A stretch of 51,912 nt of DNA, taken from contig JAMPAZ010000001.1 in NCBI GenBank assembly GCA_023666965.1, positions 689,576 through 741,487 on the forward strand, in the 5' to 3' direction. This stretch comes from Muribaculum sp. Lineage in GTDB: Bacteria; Bacteroidota; Bacteroidia; Bacteroidales; Muribaculaceae. The notes beneath the pieces were generated by a model. The model saw only the letters and a program-made list of their open reading frames with translations, was not told where the DNA came from and ran no database searches. The stretch's first letter is position 1; each line of letters begins with the position of its first letter. A program made the translations under genes and the position numbers. This document shows positions 8,529-17,120 of the stretch, in pieces.

Positions 8529-11500
8529 ATGAGATACTTTCGATATAATATAGCATCGATTTTGCTCCTTCTGACCCTCTTTGCGTCGTCCCTGACTGCA
8601 AACGCACGCAGCGAGGAGCTAATTAAAGAAGTTTCACAGTTAGGCACGAACTACCCTCATCCTAACAGCAACTACAGTATCGACAAATTGCTCGACGACG
8701 AGACTTCAACAGCATTCTTAACGGATGATTCCCAGACCGGCGACCAGCATTACCTTGCCGTAAAACTTAATGGCGAGATTCTAATGCAGAAATACGACGA
8801 CGGCAAGACCGACAATCTCGTAATAGTGCTCACCCGTCCCGTGAGAGAGGCTTTTCCCAATCAGAATATGCCGACAGAGCGCAACCCGACTGCAATGGAG
8901 ATTCATTATACCAAGCAGGACCTCTCAGCCCTTGATTTAAGCAAGCAAGAGGATCTTGATAAAATCCAATGGGAAACGAAAGTCCTCGCCCGCGTCTACT
9001 TCCTCAACCGTGGTTCAGGCACGACTGAGCTGTCCGAGCATTTAAGTCTCGACGAACTCGCCAAAAGCATTAAGGGGAGCGATCTCAGCGAGTCTGAAAA
9101 TCCCGCCGATTACGTAAAGAAGATCACCGGACTGAAGTTTATTGTCACCATGAACAATGGACGCTACTTTGCCGGAACGACAGCAGAAGAAAAAGCGAAA
9201 AAGATCCGCCCCATGTCGCTCGCCGGATTCCAAATCTACAAGGTCAAGGACGGCGATCGAGTTGTTGGTCGCTGGGTCGACCGCTTTCGTCTTGATACCG
9301 ACATTCAATATCGCTACGACAAATTCAACTTCGAGCATACACAGGGCATTCTCCATCCGCGAAACCGCAATATAGGGAAAGTGGACTTAGCAAAAGACGA
9401 CGATGCTATGGCAACGCTCGATTTGTGGGACTCCTACAATCAGTATTTCGATGCCGACGGCAAATGGATAGCCGATACTGCATACCTAAACAAAAACGGC
9501 ATTGAGATGCCAGACTACTCATGGGTGACAAAAAACAACAATCCCATCACTCTCAACGATACTGTAACTCCTTTCGACCCCAATTTAAAACTTCAACGCA
9601 CTGCCACCGTCGAACACCTGCTCTATGCAGTACAGGGAGAGCCTATCGTGCTGTACCCCTTCTACACCCTACCGAGCACGGGTGCATACAACGAGAACTT
9701 CATCCACTGGTATGACTACACCACCGGCGGACATGTCACCGACGGCGTTCATGCGGAACTGCTCGGATTTGTGGCCGACCCCTCTGAAGTGTTCCACTCT
9801 CAGAACCATGGCTGGTACACAAGCACCACATTCCAAACCGACAGAAAAGAGGTCGGCATGCTCTCTGAATCTAATACGTATGAGATTAGCTCCATAGAAG
9901 ACTATATAGCGTTCGTAAAAAAAGTCAACGAAGATCTCGAAATTTTCTCTAATGCAATACTCAAAAACGATATAGATTTTCAAGGGGCAACGGTTGATCC
10001 AATCGGTTGTCAGGTGTCAACTCCTTGGAGAGGCACGTTCAAAGGTAACGGACACACGCTTAAGAATCTACATGTCAAAACGTCCGAAGAAGGCTGTGGT
10101 ATGTTCGGCAATGTTGGCGACGGTGCGGTTATCGAAAATTTGGTAATCGACAGTAGTTGCTCGATATCTGGCGGCGAACGCGTCGGATTCGTAGGCGCGC
10201 TCCGCAACGGTGGCTCGTTAATACTGCAGGGCATCGTCAATCATGCCAATGTCTCCGGTAAAGGCAATGTTGGCGGACTTCTGGGCGAAGTGAGCAATTC
10301 ACCGTCCAAAGATGCTAAAGTCCAAATTCTCAACTGCGCTTTCACAGGTGAAGTATCCTCTACAAATGATGCTCAAGCCCTCGTTATTGCATGGCTCGGT
10401 CGTGTCGATAACAATGCGACTCAAACAGTCCAGTTCTACTATACGTTAAAAAACGTTATAGTCACCGGTACCGGGAAGAAGCTTAACAAGGATATGCAGA
10501 TTATTCGCCACGGCACGGATAACCGAACACAAAACACAGACGGAAGCTCGAAATTCCATATCACTGTCGAAAACTGTTTCCAACCCGATGGCTACCAAAA
10601 TTGGTCTGTATTCGATAAAACTAATGTCAACACTACTGAATTTATAGCCAACTTTGACCTCGGCGAGTGGACTGTAAATGAAAGTGAAGGTGCCATATTC
10701 CCCACCCCTAAAACATTTGACGCATCAATATCCTTGGAATCAAGTGGTGGCCTGATTTTCGAACCAAAGACTCCCAGCCGTAAATATGGAACGTTCGCCA
10801 CATTCTTCCATCCTAAACTTCCGTTCGCCGAAAACGGCGACATGCGCCCGCTATGCAAAGATGAATTTGTCATAGCCGCGGACATGGCTCAAAACTTCAG
10901 TCTAAAAGACAATGTCGTGGACAATGGTGACGGAACCGGCACCATCTACGAACCGGTCGTTCAGTTCCGCCACATATTCCGCGTCAAGGACGGTGTGAAA
11001 TTTGCCAACGATAATATGTCGACTGTTAAAGGCAACCGCGCATTCATAAAGCAGAATCGCCGCCGTATAACAGCCGTGGCCAACAAGCGATTCCAAGTTC
11101 GCCTCGACCACCCATATCCGGCAGAAAAAACCACCCGAGGCGTATTCTACTACAAGCTCGACAAAGACGACTACCGCCGTATATGTTCAAGAAAAATCCG
11201 TGTTACAAAAAAAGGCGAGTCGGGAGAATTCCAAGCGCCTATGGCAGTATGGGATACATACGAAATGGAAGGCGATGGCACCCAGTTAATTCTGAAAGAC
11301 GGCAAGCCTGTCCGCCGCACGGATACCAATGTAAAATTCTACCCATCCGGACTGTTTGACGGACAAGGCAGCCGAACTGTCGACGATGTTAACTATTACG
11401 TTTGTGGAGGTGGCGGCCACTTCTTCCGTATGCTTGAATGCGACGGTGTTCCCGAAGGCACATATATCGTTCAGGTAATCGGTACCGGCTACGACGGTGA

Positions 11501-14500
11501 AATAATCATGCTTGACGATCCTGACGGTCTTGCAAAAAACGATGACGAACGCCGCCTGCTGGTTCAAGAATTTGAAATAACATTCCTCCCCGAAGAGGCT
11601 TCTTTGATGGTCACCGAGGAAGAGCTTAATAACAACTATCCGGACCTTGCACCGGATAAACTCGAAGAAAAATTTGGTGGACACTCCAATATAATCGACT
11701 TTGACGAATTTCGATTCCTTGAGACATTGCCAAACGCCAACAACTATTTGGCAAATCGCCCTAATGACAGCTACGGGGAAGTCATGCCTGAAAATCAGGA
11801 GGCGAAATATTTGCGTTGGCCACTACCATGGGAACAGTCAAACTATGGATTCGGCTACAACGTCAGAAGCGACTACGCAATGCACATGATCACTAACAGC
11901 CAGTCAGCCACCCCCTACCACTCCAACGGCTTGTCAAAAGTAAACAACAGCCGGGGAAATACGGACTACGGCAAAGGCTTGTTTGACCGCCGCTTCTACG
12001 AGACTCTGAAAGATCCGTCGAAAGAGGTCGAAAAAGGCTACTTCTACTACGTTAACGCAGCCGACGATCCCGGAATCATCGCCCGTTTGGAGCTTAGGAA
12101 GTTCTGCCCCGGCACGAAGATTTACGTATCATGCTGGATTTCTGAATTTTCCAATTCGGATGAGTCGGCCAACCTGTCGTTCAATTTTGTTGCCCGACTT
12201 CAGGACGGCGAGCGCGTACCCATGCACTCACACATCACCGGGTATGTCCAGCAAGGTTCCGAAGGCTTAGACAAACGCGGAAAGTGGATGTACGTCTACT
12301 CGTCGTTTGTGCCCATTTTGACCGACAAAGATATTCCGGCAGACAACCCCATCGACCATTACGAGATTGAGCTTGACAACAACGCCAAAAGCTCGGGAGG
12401 CGCCGACTACGCCGTCGACGATATTCGCTTGTTCACGGTAAAGCCCGAATTTGAAGCCAGGCAGACAAATCCGCTGTGTATGGCCGCGGATCATGTCGAT
12501 GTCCAGATTTCAGCCGACTTTAACGTATTGCTGCAGAATCTTGGCGAGGCCGAAGCCGAAACGGCAGCCGAAGGCAAGGATATTGAACTCTTCTACACAT
12601 TCATTCGCAAAAAAGAGTTTGACAAAGCCATGATTGAAAAGCCTAATGATTATCAAGCAATTTTCGACGCTTCAGTCCTAAAATTTGACTATAACGGCAC
12701 AAGCGACCCGACATCCACTTACGGTAAAATTATCTTAAACACATTTTTTAAGGGAAATACCGAATATAACGCAAACGAATCGCATGACTCAAACAGGGCC
12801 TATTGGTCCAAAGAAAATGGTACAGACTTGATTATATTCAACACTGACCCTAAGGACAGCACCATGGAGCCGGGTAAAGAGTACTATATAGCCATCTTGA
12901 CCAAGACCACCGGTGATGACTTTGGCGACAACATTACGGAGCCTACCGGCTCACTGTTTATCGAGCAGGGAATCCTGGACGATTGTGCCAAAAAGTGTCT
13001 CTTCACCGTACAAGCTTCCCACGTTGTGAAAGTCGACGGAATCATCCGCGACCAAATGCGTGAGATTGACGCTTGCCGAAATCAATCGCCCGTCGTGCAA
13101 GTCGACCTCTACGGACTTCCCGAAGAATTGTCAGGAAGCGACGGCATAACTCAAAGCCAACTTGTCGAAGTGGAGAAGAATGCCGTGTTCGACTGGTTTG
13201 CAGGACCTATGGATGACTTCATCCAAATAAAAGACGGCGATTTGACATTGTGGGATGCCTTGATTGGATTCCGCGATGTCTATCGCGATGCCTCTGACCT
13301 TTCAGGAGAACCGCAGGGCGACAAGTACACCGAACAGATGCGCAATCTGCTCAAACAATACGTCGAGATGGATCCCGAAGGCAAGCGCAGCCCCTCGCTG
13401 TTCCTCTCGCAGTCATCTTACGTGTTCCCACCCCTCGTGCTTGACGACGGTCAGGACAAGCACGACGCGTATGTACTCGCGTTGCCTATCCCGAAGGACA
13501 CAGTTTTGGACGAAAAAAGACTGCACATCTGCTCACAGCCTACCGAAGTGCACATCGTGGTTCTTCAGCGCGCTCCACTCTTGGCGCACGGAATATCGAC
13601 TATCAACTATCCCGAGGCCATTTCCGACGTGCCATTGCGAATCAGCCTGAACCGTATGGAACTTGCGTCCACATCCAATGCCGATGCTCTGAGCCATCAG
13701 ACACCGCTTGTCCTGCCGTTCCGCAAAATCAACCCCGTCTCTCCGAACGTCAGTGAATTAGTCATTCCTGATGTGAATTTAGGCTCTCCGATATACCTTG
13801 TCTCAACTAACGACCCTGAATATAAAAACCTGTGGCCCGGCGATGGTACAACGACAGACAACAACGGACTTTGGGAAGTAGGACTTGTCAACGAACTGGC
13901 GGCTCAAAAAGGCAATGAGGCTTCCGGACACGTTAACCTGGCCTTTTATAACTCCATCGACGGCGATGAAGGCATTAAATTCAAGGAAGGTTACGAATAC
14001 CGTATGAGATTCCTTTATAAGGAAAAGGCTACAGAAACCCAGTCACCGCAGAACGTAGCAGGAGAAGGCGACAATGCCGATGAAGGAGACGAAACAGAAG
14101 GTGACGACAAAGAAGAAGAAGAAGAAGAAGTCTGCATCGGTCACGTGGTATTCACCGTAAAAATAGTTCCGGAATATCAGAAGTGGACCGGAGCCGCCGA
14201 CAACCTGAACTGGAACAACGATTCCAACTGGACTCGCGTGGCTTCATCAGAATTGTATCGTGCGCATTCCGCCACGGACAAGTTCACGACCGACGGAAGT
14301 AACCGCCGCCAATTCAGCTATGCGCCGTTGGACTTCACCAAGACCGTCATTCCGAAAGATTCTCCCACCGTGCCCTGGCTGTTTGATGCAGAAATCGACA
14401 AAGGCCAGACTGTATTAGGAACGAACTATGATTGGAATCCTTCTCCATCGGTAAATGCCAATGCCGGAGCAGCCACAATCCTCGTGCAATACGACATGAT

Positions 14501-16109
14501 TGAACGCCGCGCCGACAACGGGACATACTGTCGTCCATGGCTTGCCCACTACTGCGACCAAATCCACTTCGAGCCAAACTCGGAGATTATGAACCAGCAG
14601 TATTTAACCTACAACAAAGCTTGGGTCGATATGGAGATTGACCACGGGCGTTGGTACACGCTTTCCGCTCCGTTAAAAGCCGTAGTGGCCGGTGACATGT
14701 ATCTTCCTAAAGATGGTGCCCGACAAGAAACTGAAATGTTTAACAACATCAATTTCTCCTCGGATCTAAACGACCGATTCCGTCCGGCAGTCTACCAGCG
14801 TTCGTGGAACAAGGCCACGGCAATGGTCTACGAAATGGAAGGCCGTCAAGACCGCAACGTAGCAGTTCGGACAGCATGGTCAAACGTGTTCAACGATGTC
14901 AAAGAGTCCTACTCCACTTCTACCGGATTAGGCTACTCCATTAAAGCCGATGTTAGCGACATGACCAGCCACCGTCCGGACACCGACGGCAAAGTTCTGT
15001 TCCGATTCCCGAAAGCCGACGAAAGCTACTCTTATTTCAGTAAAGACGGTCTTACGCAAGGCGACAATCAGTCGGTGGCACGTCCCGCAGACTATTCCTC
15101 GCACTATTGGCTTAACGACACGCACGGTAAGCTGACAATTGAGGCCGACAAGACAGGCGCCGACAGCAAATACTTCCTGGTAGGCAATCCCTTTATGGCA
15201 CACCTCGACATGAAGAAATTCCTCGAGAAGAATTCCGATAAAGTGACTATGAAATACTGGATTGTCAGCGCCGACTCGAATAATGCGACAGTGATAACCG
15301 GCGACGGAACTGTTGTCGGCACTGACGGCACGGAATCGGCAACCGTGGCTCCCATGCAGGGATTTTTCGTCGAAGCCATCAACGCGGCAAAGTCGTTGAC
15401 TTTGGATTATGACGAGACTATGATGTGTACTCCCGGATTTAATACCGACAGCGCGATTCTGTACACCATGTCACGTGGTTCGTCGTCGCTTGAAGGATTG
15501 ACCGTGACAGCCCTCTCGAACGACTATTTCGACTCGTCGAAAGCCATATTAATGATTGACCCTGCAGCGTCGCAAGACTACGACCAAGCAGAAGATGCCG
15601 TTCTATTTGCCGACACGGAGCTTATCGAAGCCCCGATGGTATATACCGTTGCCGGAAACACCGCCGCATCCATCAATCGTCTGCCCGACCCCGACAAGGT
15701 CGAAATTGGATTGATTGCAAAGGCCGACGAGGATGTGACACTCTTATTTGAAGGTGTAGGTTCAATGTCTGACTACATGCTTTACGACACATTGACAGGC
15801 GAATATACGCCTATTGAAGAAGGCATGGAGTATCCCGTAAGAGGAACGGTAGCAGGCCGACTTTATATAACCTCCGGCATTGCCGACGAGACATTGCCGC
15901 GAATCAACGTCGCTGTCGACGGACGTATGGTGCGAGTCACTACAGGTCGCGATGAATTGAATGTAAGCGTCTACGACACAGTCGGACGCCGCATACGGTA
16001 CATTGACAATGGAATAAACGAAGTCTCGTTCTCGCTCGAAGCCGGTGTTTTTGTAGTCGAAGCCATGGACGGTGAAGAACGTTTGTCTAAAAAGATTTTA
16101 GTAAGATGA
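8529..16109 (+). CDS. Giant (2526-residue) T9SS-type surface protein, candidate fimbrial tip adhesin
   Basis: The ATG at 8529 begins a good signal peptide (RYNIASILLLLTLFASSLTANA); the frame is open upstream to 8430 but that part overlaps the previous gene and is not signal-like. The first ~300 residues resemble a carbohydrate-binding/discoidin-like region (SNYSIDKLLDDETSTAF). A GLUG-type repeat stretch lies near residues 490-620 (GNGHTLKNLHV, GGLLGEV). Long beta-rich domains follow, with an acidic linker near 1850-1872 coded by a GAA repeat. The last ~70 residues form a T9SS type A C-terminal domain (VSVYDTVGRRIRY, LEAGVFVVEAMDG, KKILVR). T9SS cargo is exported and held on the surface. No protease triad or von Willebrand MIDAS motif was recognised. 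Its place after two accessory fimbrillins suggests a Mfa5-like tip adhesin; that is inference. Confidence 0.75.
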   Translation: MRYFRYNIASILLLLTLFASSLTANARSEELIKEVSQLGTNYPHPNSNYSIDKLLDDETSTAFLTDDSQTGDQHYLAVKLNGEILMQKYDDGKTDNLVIVLTRPVREAFPNQNMPTERNPTAMEIHYTKQDLSALDLSKQEDLDKIQWETKVLARVYFLNRGSGTTELSEHLSLDELAKSIKGSDLSESENPADYVKKITGLKFIVTMNNGRYFAGTTAEEKAKKIRPMSLAGFQIYKVKDGDRVVGRWVDRFRLDTDIQYRYDKFNFEHTQGILHPRNRNIGKVDLAKDDDAMATLDLWDSYNQYFDADGKWIADTAYLNKNGIEMPDYSWVTKNNNPITLNDTVTPFDPNLKLQRTATVEHLLYAVQGEPIVLYPFYTLPSTGAYNENFIHWYDYTTGGHVTDGVHAELLGFVADPSEVFHSQNHGWYTSTTFQTDRKEVGMLSESNTYEISSIEDYIAFVKKVNEDLEIFSNAILKNDIDFQGATVDPIGCQVSTPWRGTFKGNGHTLKNLHVKTSEEGCGMFGNVGDGAVIENLVIDSSCSISGGERVGFVGALRNGGSLILQGIVNHANVSGKGNVGGLLGEVSNSPSKDAKVQILNCAFTGEVSSTNDAQALVIAWLGRVDNNATQTVQFYYTLKNVIVTGTGKKLNKDMQIIRHGTDNRTQNTDGSSKFHITVENCFQPDGYQNWSVFDKTNVNTTEFIANFDLGEWTVNESEGAIFPTPKTFDASISLESSGGLIFEPKTPSRKYGTFATFFHPKLPFAENGDMRPLCKDEFVIAADMAQNFSLKDNVVDNGDGTGTIYEPVVQFRHIFRVKDGVKFANDNMSTVKGNRAFIKQNRRRITAVANKRFQVRLDHPYPAEKTTRGVFYYKLDKDDYRRICSRKIRVTKKGESGEFQAPMAVWDTYEMEGDGTQLILKDGKPVRRTDTNVKFYPSGLFDGQGSRTVDDVNYYVCGGGGHFFRMLECDGVPEGTYIVQVIGTGYDGEIIMLDDPDGLAKNDDERRLLVQEFEITFLPEEASLMVTEEELNNNYPDLAPDKLEEKFGGHSNIIDFDEFRFLETLPNANNYLANRPNDSYGEVMPENQEAKYLRWPLPWEQSNYGFGYNVRSDYAMHMITNSQSATPYHSNGLSKVNNSRGNTDYGKGLFDRRFYETLKDPSKEVEKGYFYYVNAADDPGIIARLELRKFCPGTKIYVSCWISEFSNSDESANLSFNFVARLQDGERVPMHSHITGYVQQGSEGLDKRGKWMYVYSSFVPILTDKDIPADNPIDHYEIELDNNAKSSGGADYAVDDIRLFTVKPEFEARQTNPLCMAADHVDVQISADFNVLLQNLGEAEAETAAEGKDIELFYTFIRKKEFDKAMIEKPNDYQAIFDASVLKFDYNGTSDPTSTYGKIILNTFFKGNTEYNANESHDSNRAYWSKENGTDLIIFNTDPKDSTMEPGKEYYIAILTKTTGDDFGDNITEPTGSLFIEQGILDDCAKKCLFTVQASHVVKVDGIIRDQMREIDACRNQSPVVQVDLYGLPEELSGSDGITQSQLVEVEKNAVFDWFAGPMDDFIQIKDGDLTLWDALIGFRDVYRDASDLSGEPQGDKYTEQMRNLLKQYVEMDPEGKRSPSLFLSQSSYVFPPLVLDDGQDKHDAYVLALPIPKDTVLDEKRLHICSQPTEVHIVVLQRAPLLAHGISTINYPEAISDVPLRISLNRMELASTSNADALSHQTPLVLPFRKINPVSPNVSELVIPDVNLGSPIYLVSTNDPEYKNLWPGDGTTTDNNGLWEVGLVNELAAQKGNEASGHVNLAFYNSIDGDEGIKFKEGYEYRMRFLYKEKATETQSPQNVAGEGDNADEGDETEGDDKEEEEEEVCIGHVVFTVKIVPEYQKWTGAADNLNWNNDSNWTRVASSELYRAHSATDKFTTDGSNRRQFSYAPLDFTKTVIPKDSPTVPWLFDAEIDKGQTVLGTNYDWNPSPSVNANAGAATILVQYDMIERRADNGTYCRPWLAHYCDQIHFEPNSEIMNQQYLTYNKAWVDMEIDHGRWYTLSAPLKAVVAGDMYLPKDGARQETEMFNNINFSSDLNDRFRPAVYQRSWNKATAMVYEMEGRQDRNVAVRTAWSNVFNDVKESYSTSTGLGYSIKADVSDMTSHRPDTDGKVLFRFPKADESYSYFSKDGLTQGDNQSVARPADYSSHYWLNDTHGKLTIEADKTGADSKYFLVGNPFMAHLDMKKFLEKNSDKVTMKYWIVSADSNNATVITGDGTVVGTDGTESATVAPMQGFFVEAINAAKSLTLDYDETMMCTPGFNTDSAILYTMSRGSSSLEGLTVTALSNDYFDSSKAILMIDPAASQDYDQAEDAVLFADTELIEAPMVYTVAGNTAASINRLPDPDKVEIGLIAKADEDVTLLFEGVGSMSDYMLYDTLTGEYTPIEEGMEYPVRGTVAGRLYITSGIADETLPRINVAVDGRMVRVTTGRDELNVSVYDTVGRRIRYIDNGINEVSFSLEAGVFVVEAMDGEERLSKKILVR
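14108..14130 (+). repeat. In-frame GAA trinucleotide tract coding for a Glu run
   Basis: Consecutive GAA units code for six Glu in a row within an Asp/Glu-rich linker of the giant surface protein. Slippage here would change linker length by whole codons without shifting the frame. Confidence 0.7.
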
Positions 16110-16525
16110 AATTAGCGACATTACTTTTCTCTTTAACCCTTACGGCATCGGCGGCATTTGCCGCCGATGTTGATAATGGCGATAGTGAGATCGTGCATGG
16201 TGGCAGATTAAAACTGAAAGAGCCAACGCTGACATTTGACAATATCCCGGGCGACAGCATACTTAATACTCGATTTGTCATATACAATGTCGGCGATGAA
16301 CCCGTGACCATTATTAACATCTTCAGCGACTGCAACTGCACAGTCCCGACTTTCACCCGAAAGCCTATAGCCCCGGGCGACAGTACTTATATCGATGTCA
16401 AATACGATCCACGCGGATATAAATGGGGAGGTTTCAGGCGCATTCTCCGCATCCGATCAAATGCCGTAAATCCGAGCCTTTCGGCCGTAATCTCAGGAAC
16501 GATTGCTCGCCGATACAGAAGATAG
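16106..16525 (+). CDS. DUF1573 secreted protein, translationally coupled to the giant adhesin gene
   Basis: This 139-residue protein has a signal peptide ending near AFA (about residue 19). A single Ig-like beta domain follows, of the DUF1573 type: LTFDNIPGDSILNTRFVIYN, then the hallmark FSDCNCTVPTFTRKPIAPGDS and YDPRGYKWGGFRRILRIRSN. Its ATG overlaps the TGA of the preceding gene (ATGA), which implies translational coupling. DUF1573 proteins are common small exported Bacteroidetes proteins of unknown function. The coupling suggests it is made together with the surface protein, perhaps as a periplasmic partner or chaperone; that is inference. It is the last gene of the fimbrial operon. Confidence 0.8.
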   Translation: MKLATLLFSLTLTASAAFAADVDNGDSEIVHGGRLKLKEPTLTFDNIPGDSILNTRFVIYNVGDEPVTIINIFSDCNCTVPTFTRKPIAPGDSTYIDVKYDPRGYKWGGFRRILRIRSNAVNPSLSAVISGTIARRYRR

Positions 16526-16547
16526 CCCGACAAAGGACAAAATTCAT

Positions 16548-16555
16548 TATCTTTG
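16548..16555 (+). promoter_or_regulatory. Bacteroidetes -7 box for the thioredoxin-like gene
   Basis: TATCTTTG fits TAnnTTTG exactly. No clear TTTG -33 box is seen. Transcription would start only a few bases downstream, at or next to the ATG at 16562, giving a leaderless or nearly leaderless mRNA. Confidence 0.55.
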
Positions 16556-16561
16556 CACCGA

Positions 16562-17080
16562 ATGAAATCGAGTTTACGTTATATAACAATTATATTCTCC
16601 GCAATACTCGCACTGCTCTTGCAAGGATGCATTACAGAGAAGGACGACCCTGTATGGTCTATAGCTTCCGGAGACAAAGTGCCCGACTTTACAGTCAGTC
16701 TGTCCGATGGGTCGCTTTGGAGCAGCCGCTCGGCAGACCATAAGGTCAAAGTCATTCTGTTTTTTAACACAGACTGCCCCGACTGTCGTAGAGAACTGCC
16801 GAAAGTCCAAGAGGCATTCGATGTCTTGTGCGCAGACAAAGCCGCGGACTTTATATGTATCGCCAGGGAAGAAACATTGGATGAAATCGAAGCATATTGG
16901 AATAGCGCCGGGCTGACCCTCCCCTTCTCACCTCAACCCGATAGAACAATCTACTCACTGTTTGCCTCGTCAGGCATTCCAAGAATCTATATTGTCGGAG
17001 TCGATCTGGTTATTACGAAAGTTTTCTCGCCCGAAGACGACTTTTCTGCGACATCGCTTATTGAAGCCATCAACCCTTAG
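16562..17080 (+). CDS. TlpA/ResA-like thioredoxin-fold lipoprotein
   Basis: This 172-residue protein starts at the ATG at 16562. A TTG at 16553 in frame lies inside the -7 promoter box and is therefore rejected. The signal peptide ends in LLLQGC (Cys23), giving a membrane-anchored lipoprotein. The thioredoxin fold shows DKVPDFTVSLSDG, the active site CPDC (Cys72 and Cys75) after VKVILFFNTD, and the cis-proline region SGIPRIYIVG. The family reduces or exchanges disulfides, or serves in respiration-linked and cytochrome maturation roles, on the outside of the inner membrane or in the periplasm. The substrate is unknown. It follows the fimbrial operon by 36 bases but has its own promoter. Confidence 0.8.
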   Translation: MKSSLRYITIIFSAILALLLQGCITEKDDPVWSIASGDKVPDFTVSLSDGSLWSSRSADHKVKVILFFNTDCPDCRRELPKVQEAFDVLCADKAADFICIAREETLDEIEAYWNSAGLTLPFSPQPDRTIYSLFASSGIPRIYIVGVDLVITKVFSPEDDFSATSLIEAINP

Positions 17081-17092
17081 TCGCCCTAAAAC

Positions 17093-17119
17093 GTTGTATA
17101 TATATTGAAAATATACAAC
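17093..17119 (+). promoter_or_regulatory. Perfect inverted repeat immediately before the GH25 start codon
   Basis: GTTGTATAT (17093-17101) and ATATACAAC (17111-17119) are perfect 9-base arms around a 9-base spacer. The right arm ends one base before the ATG at 17121. In RNA it would mask the ribosome-binding region; in DNA it could be an operator. It also lies just after the upstream gene's stop and could be part of that gene's 3' end. Confidence 0.4.
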
Positions 17120-17120
17120 T

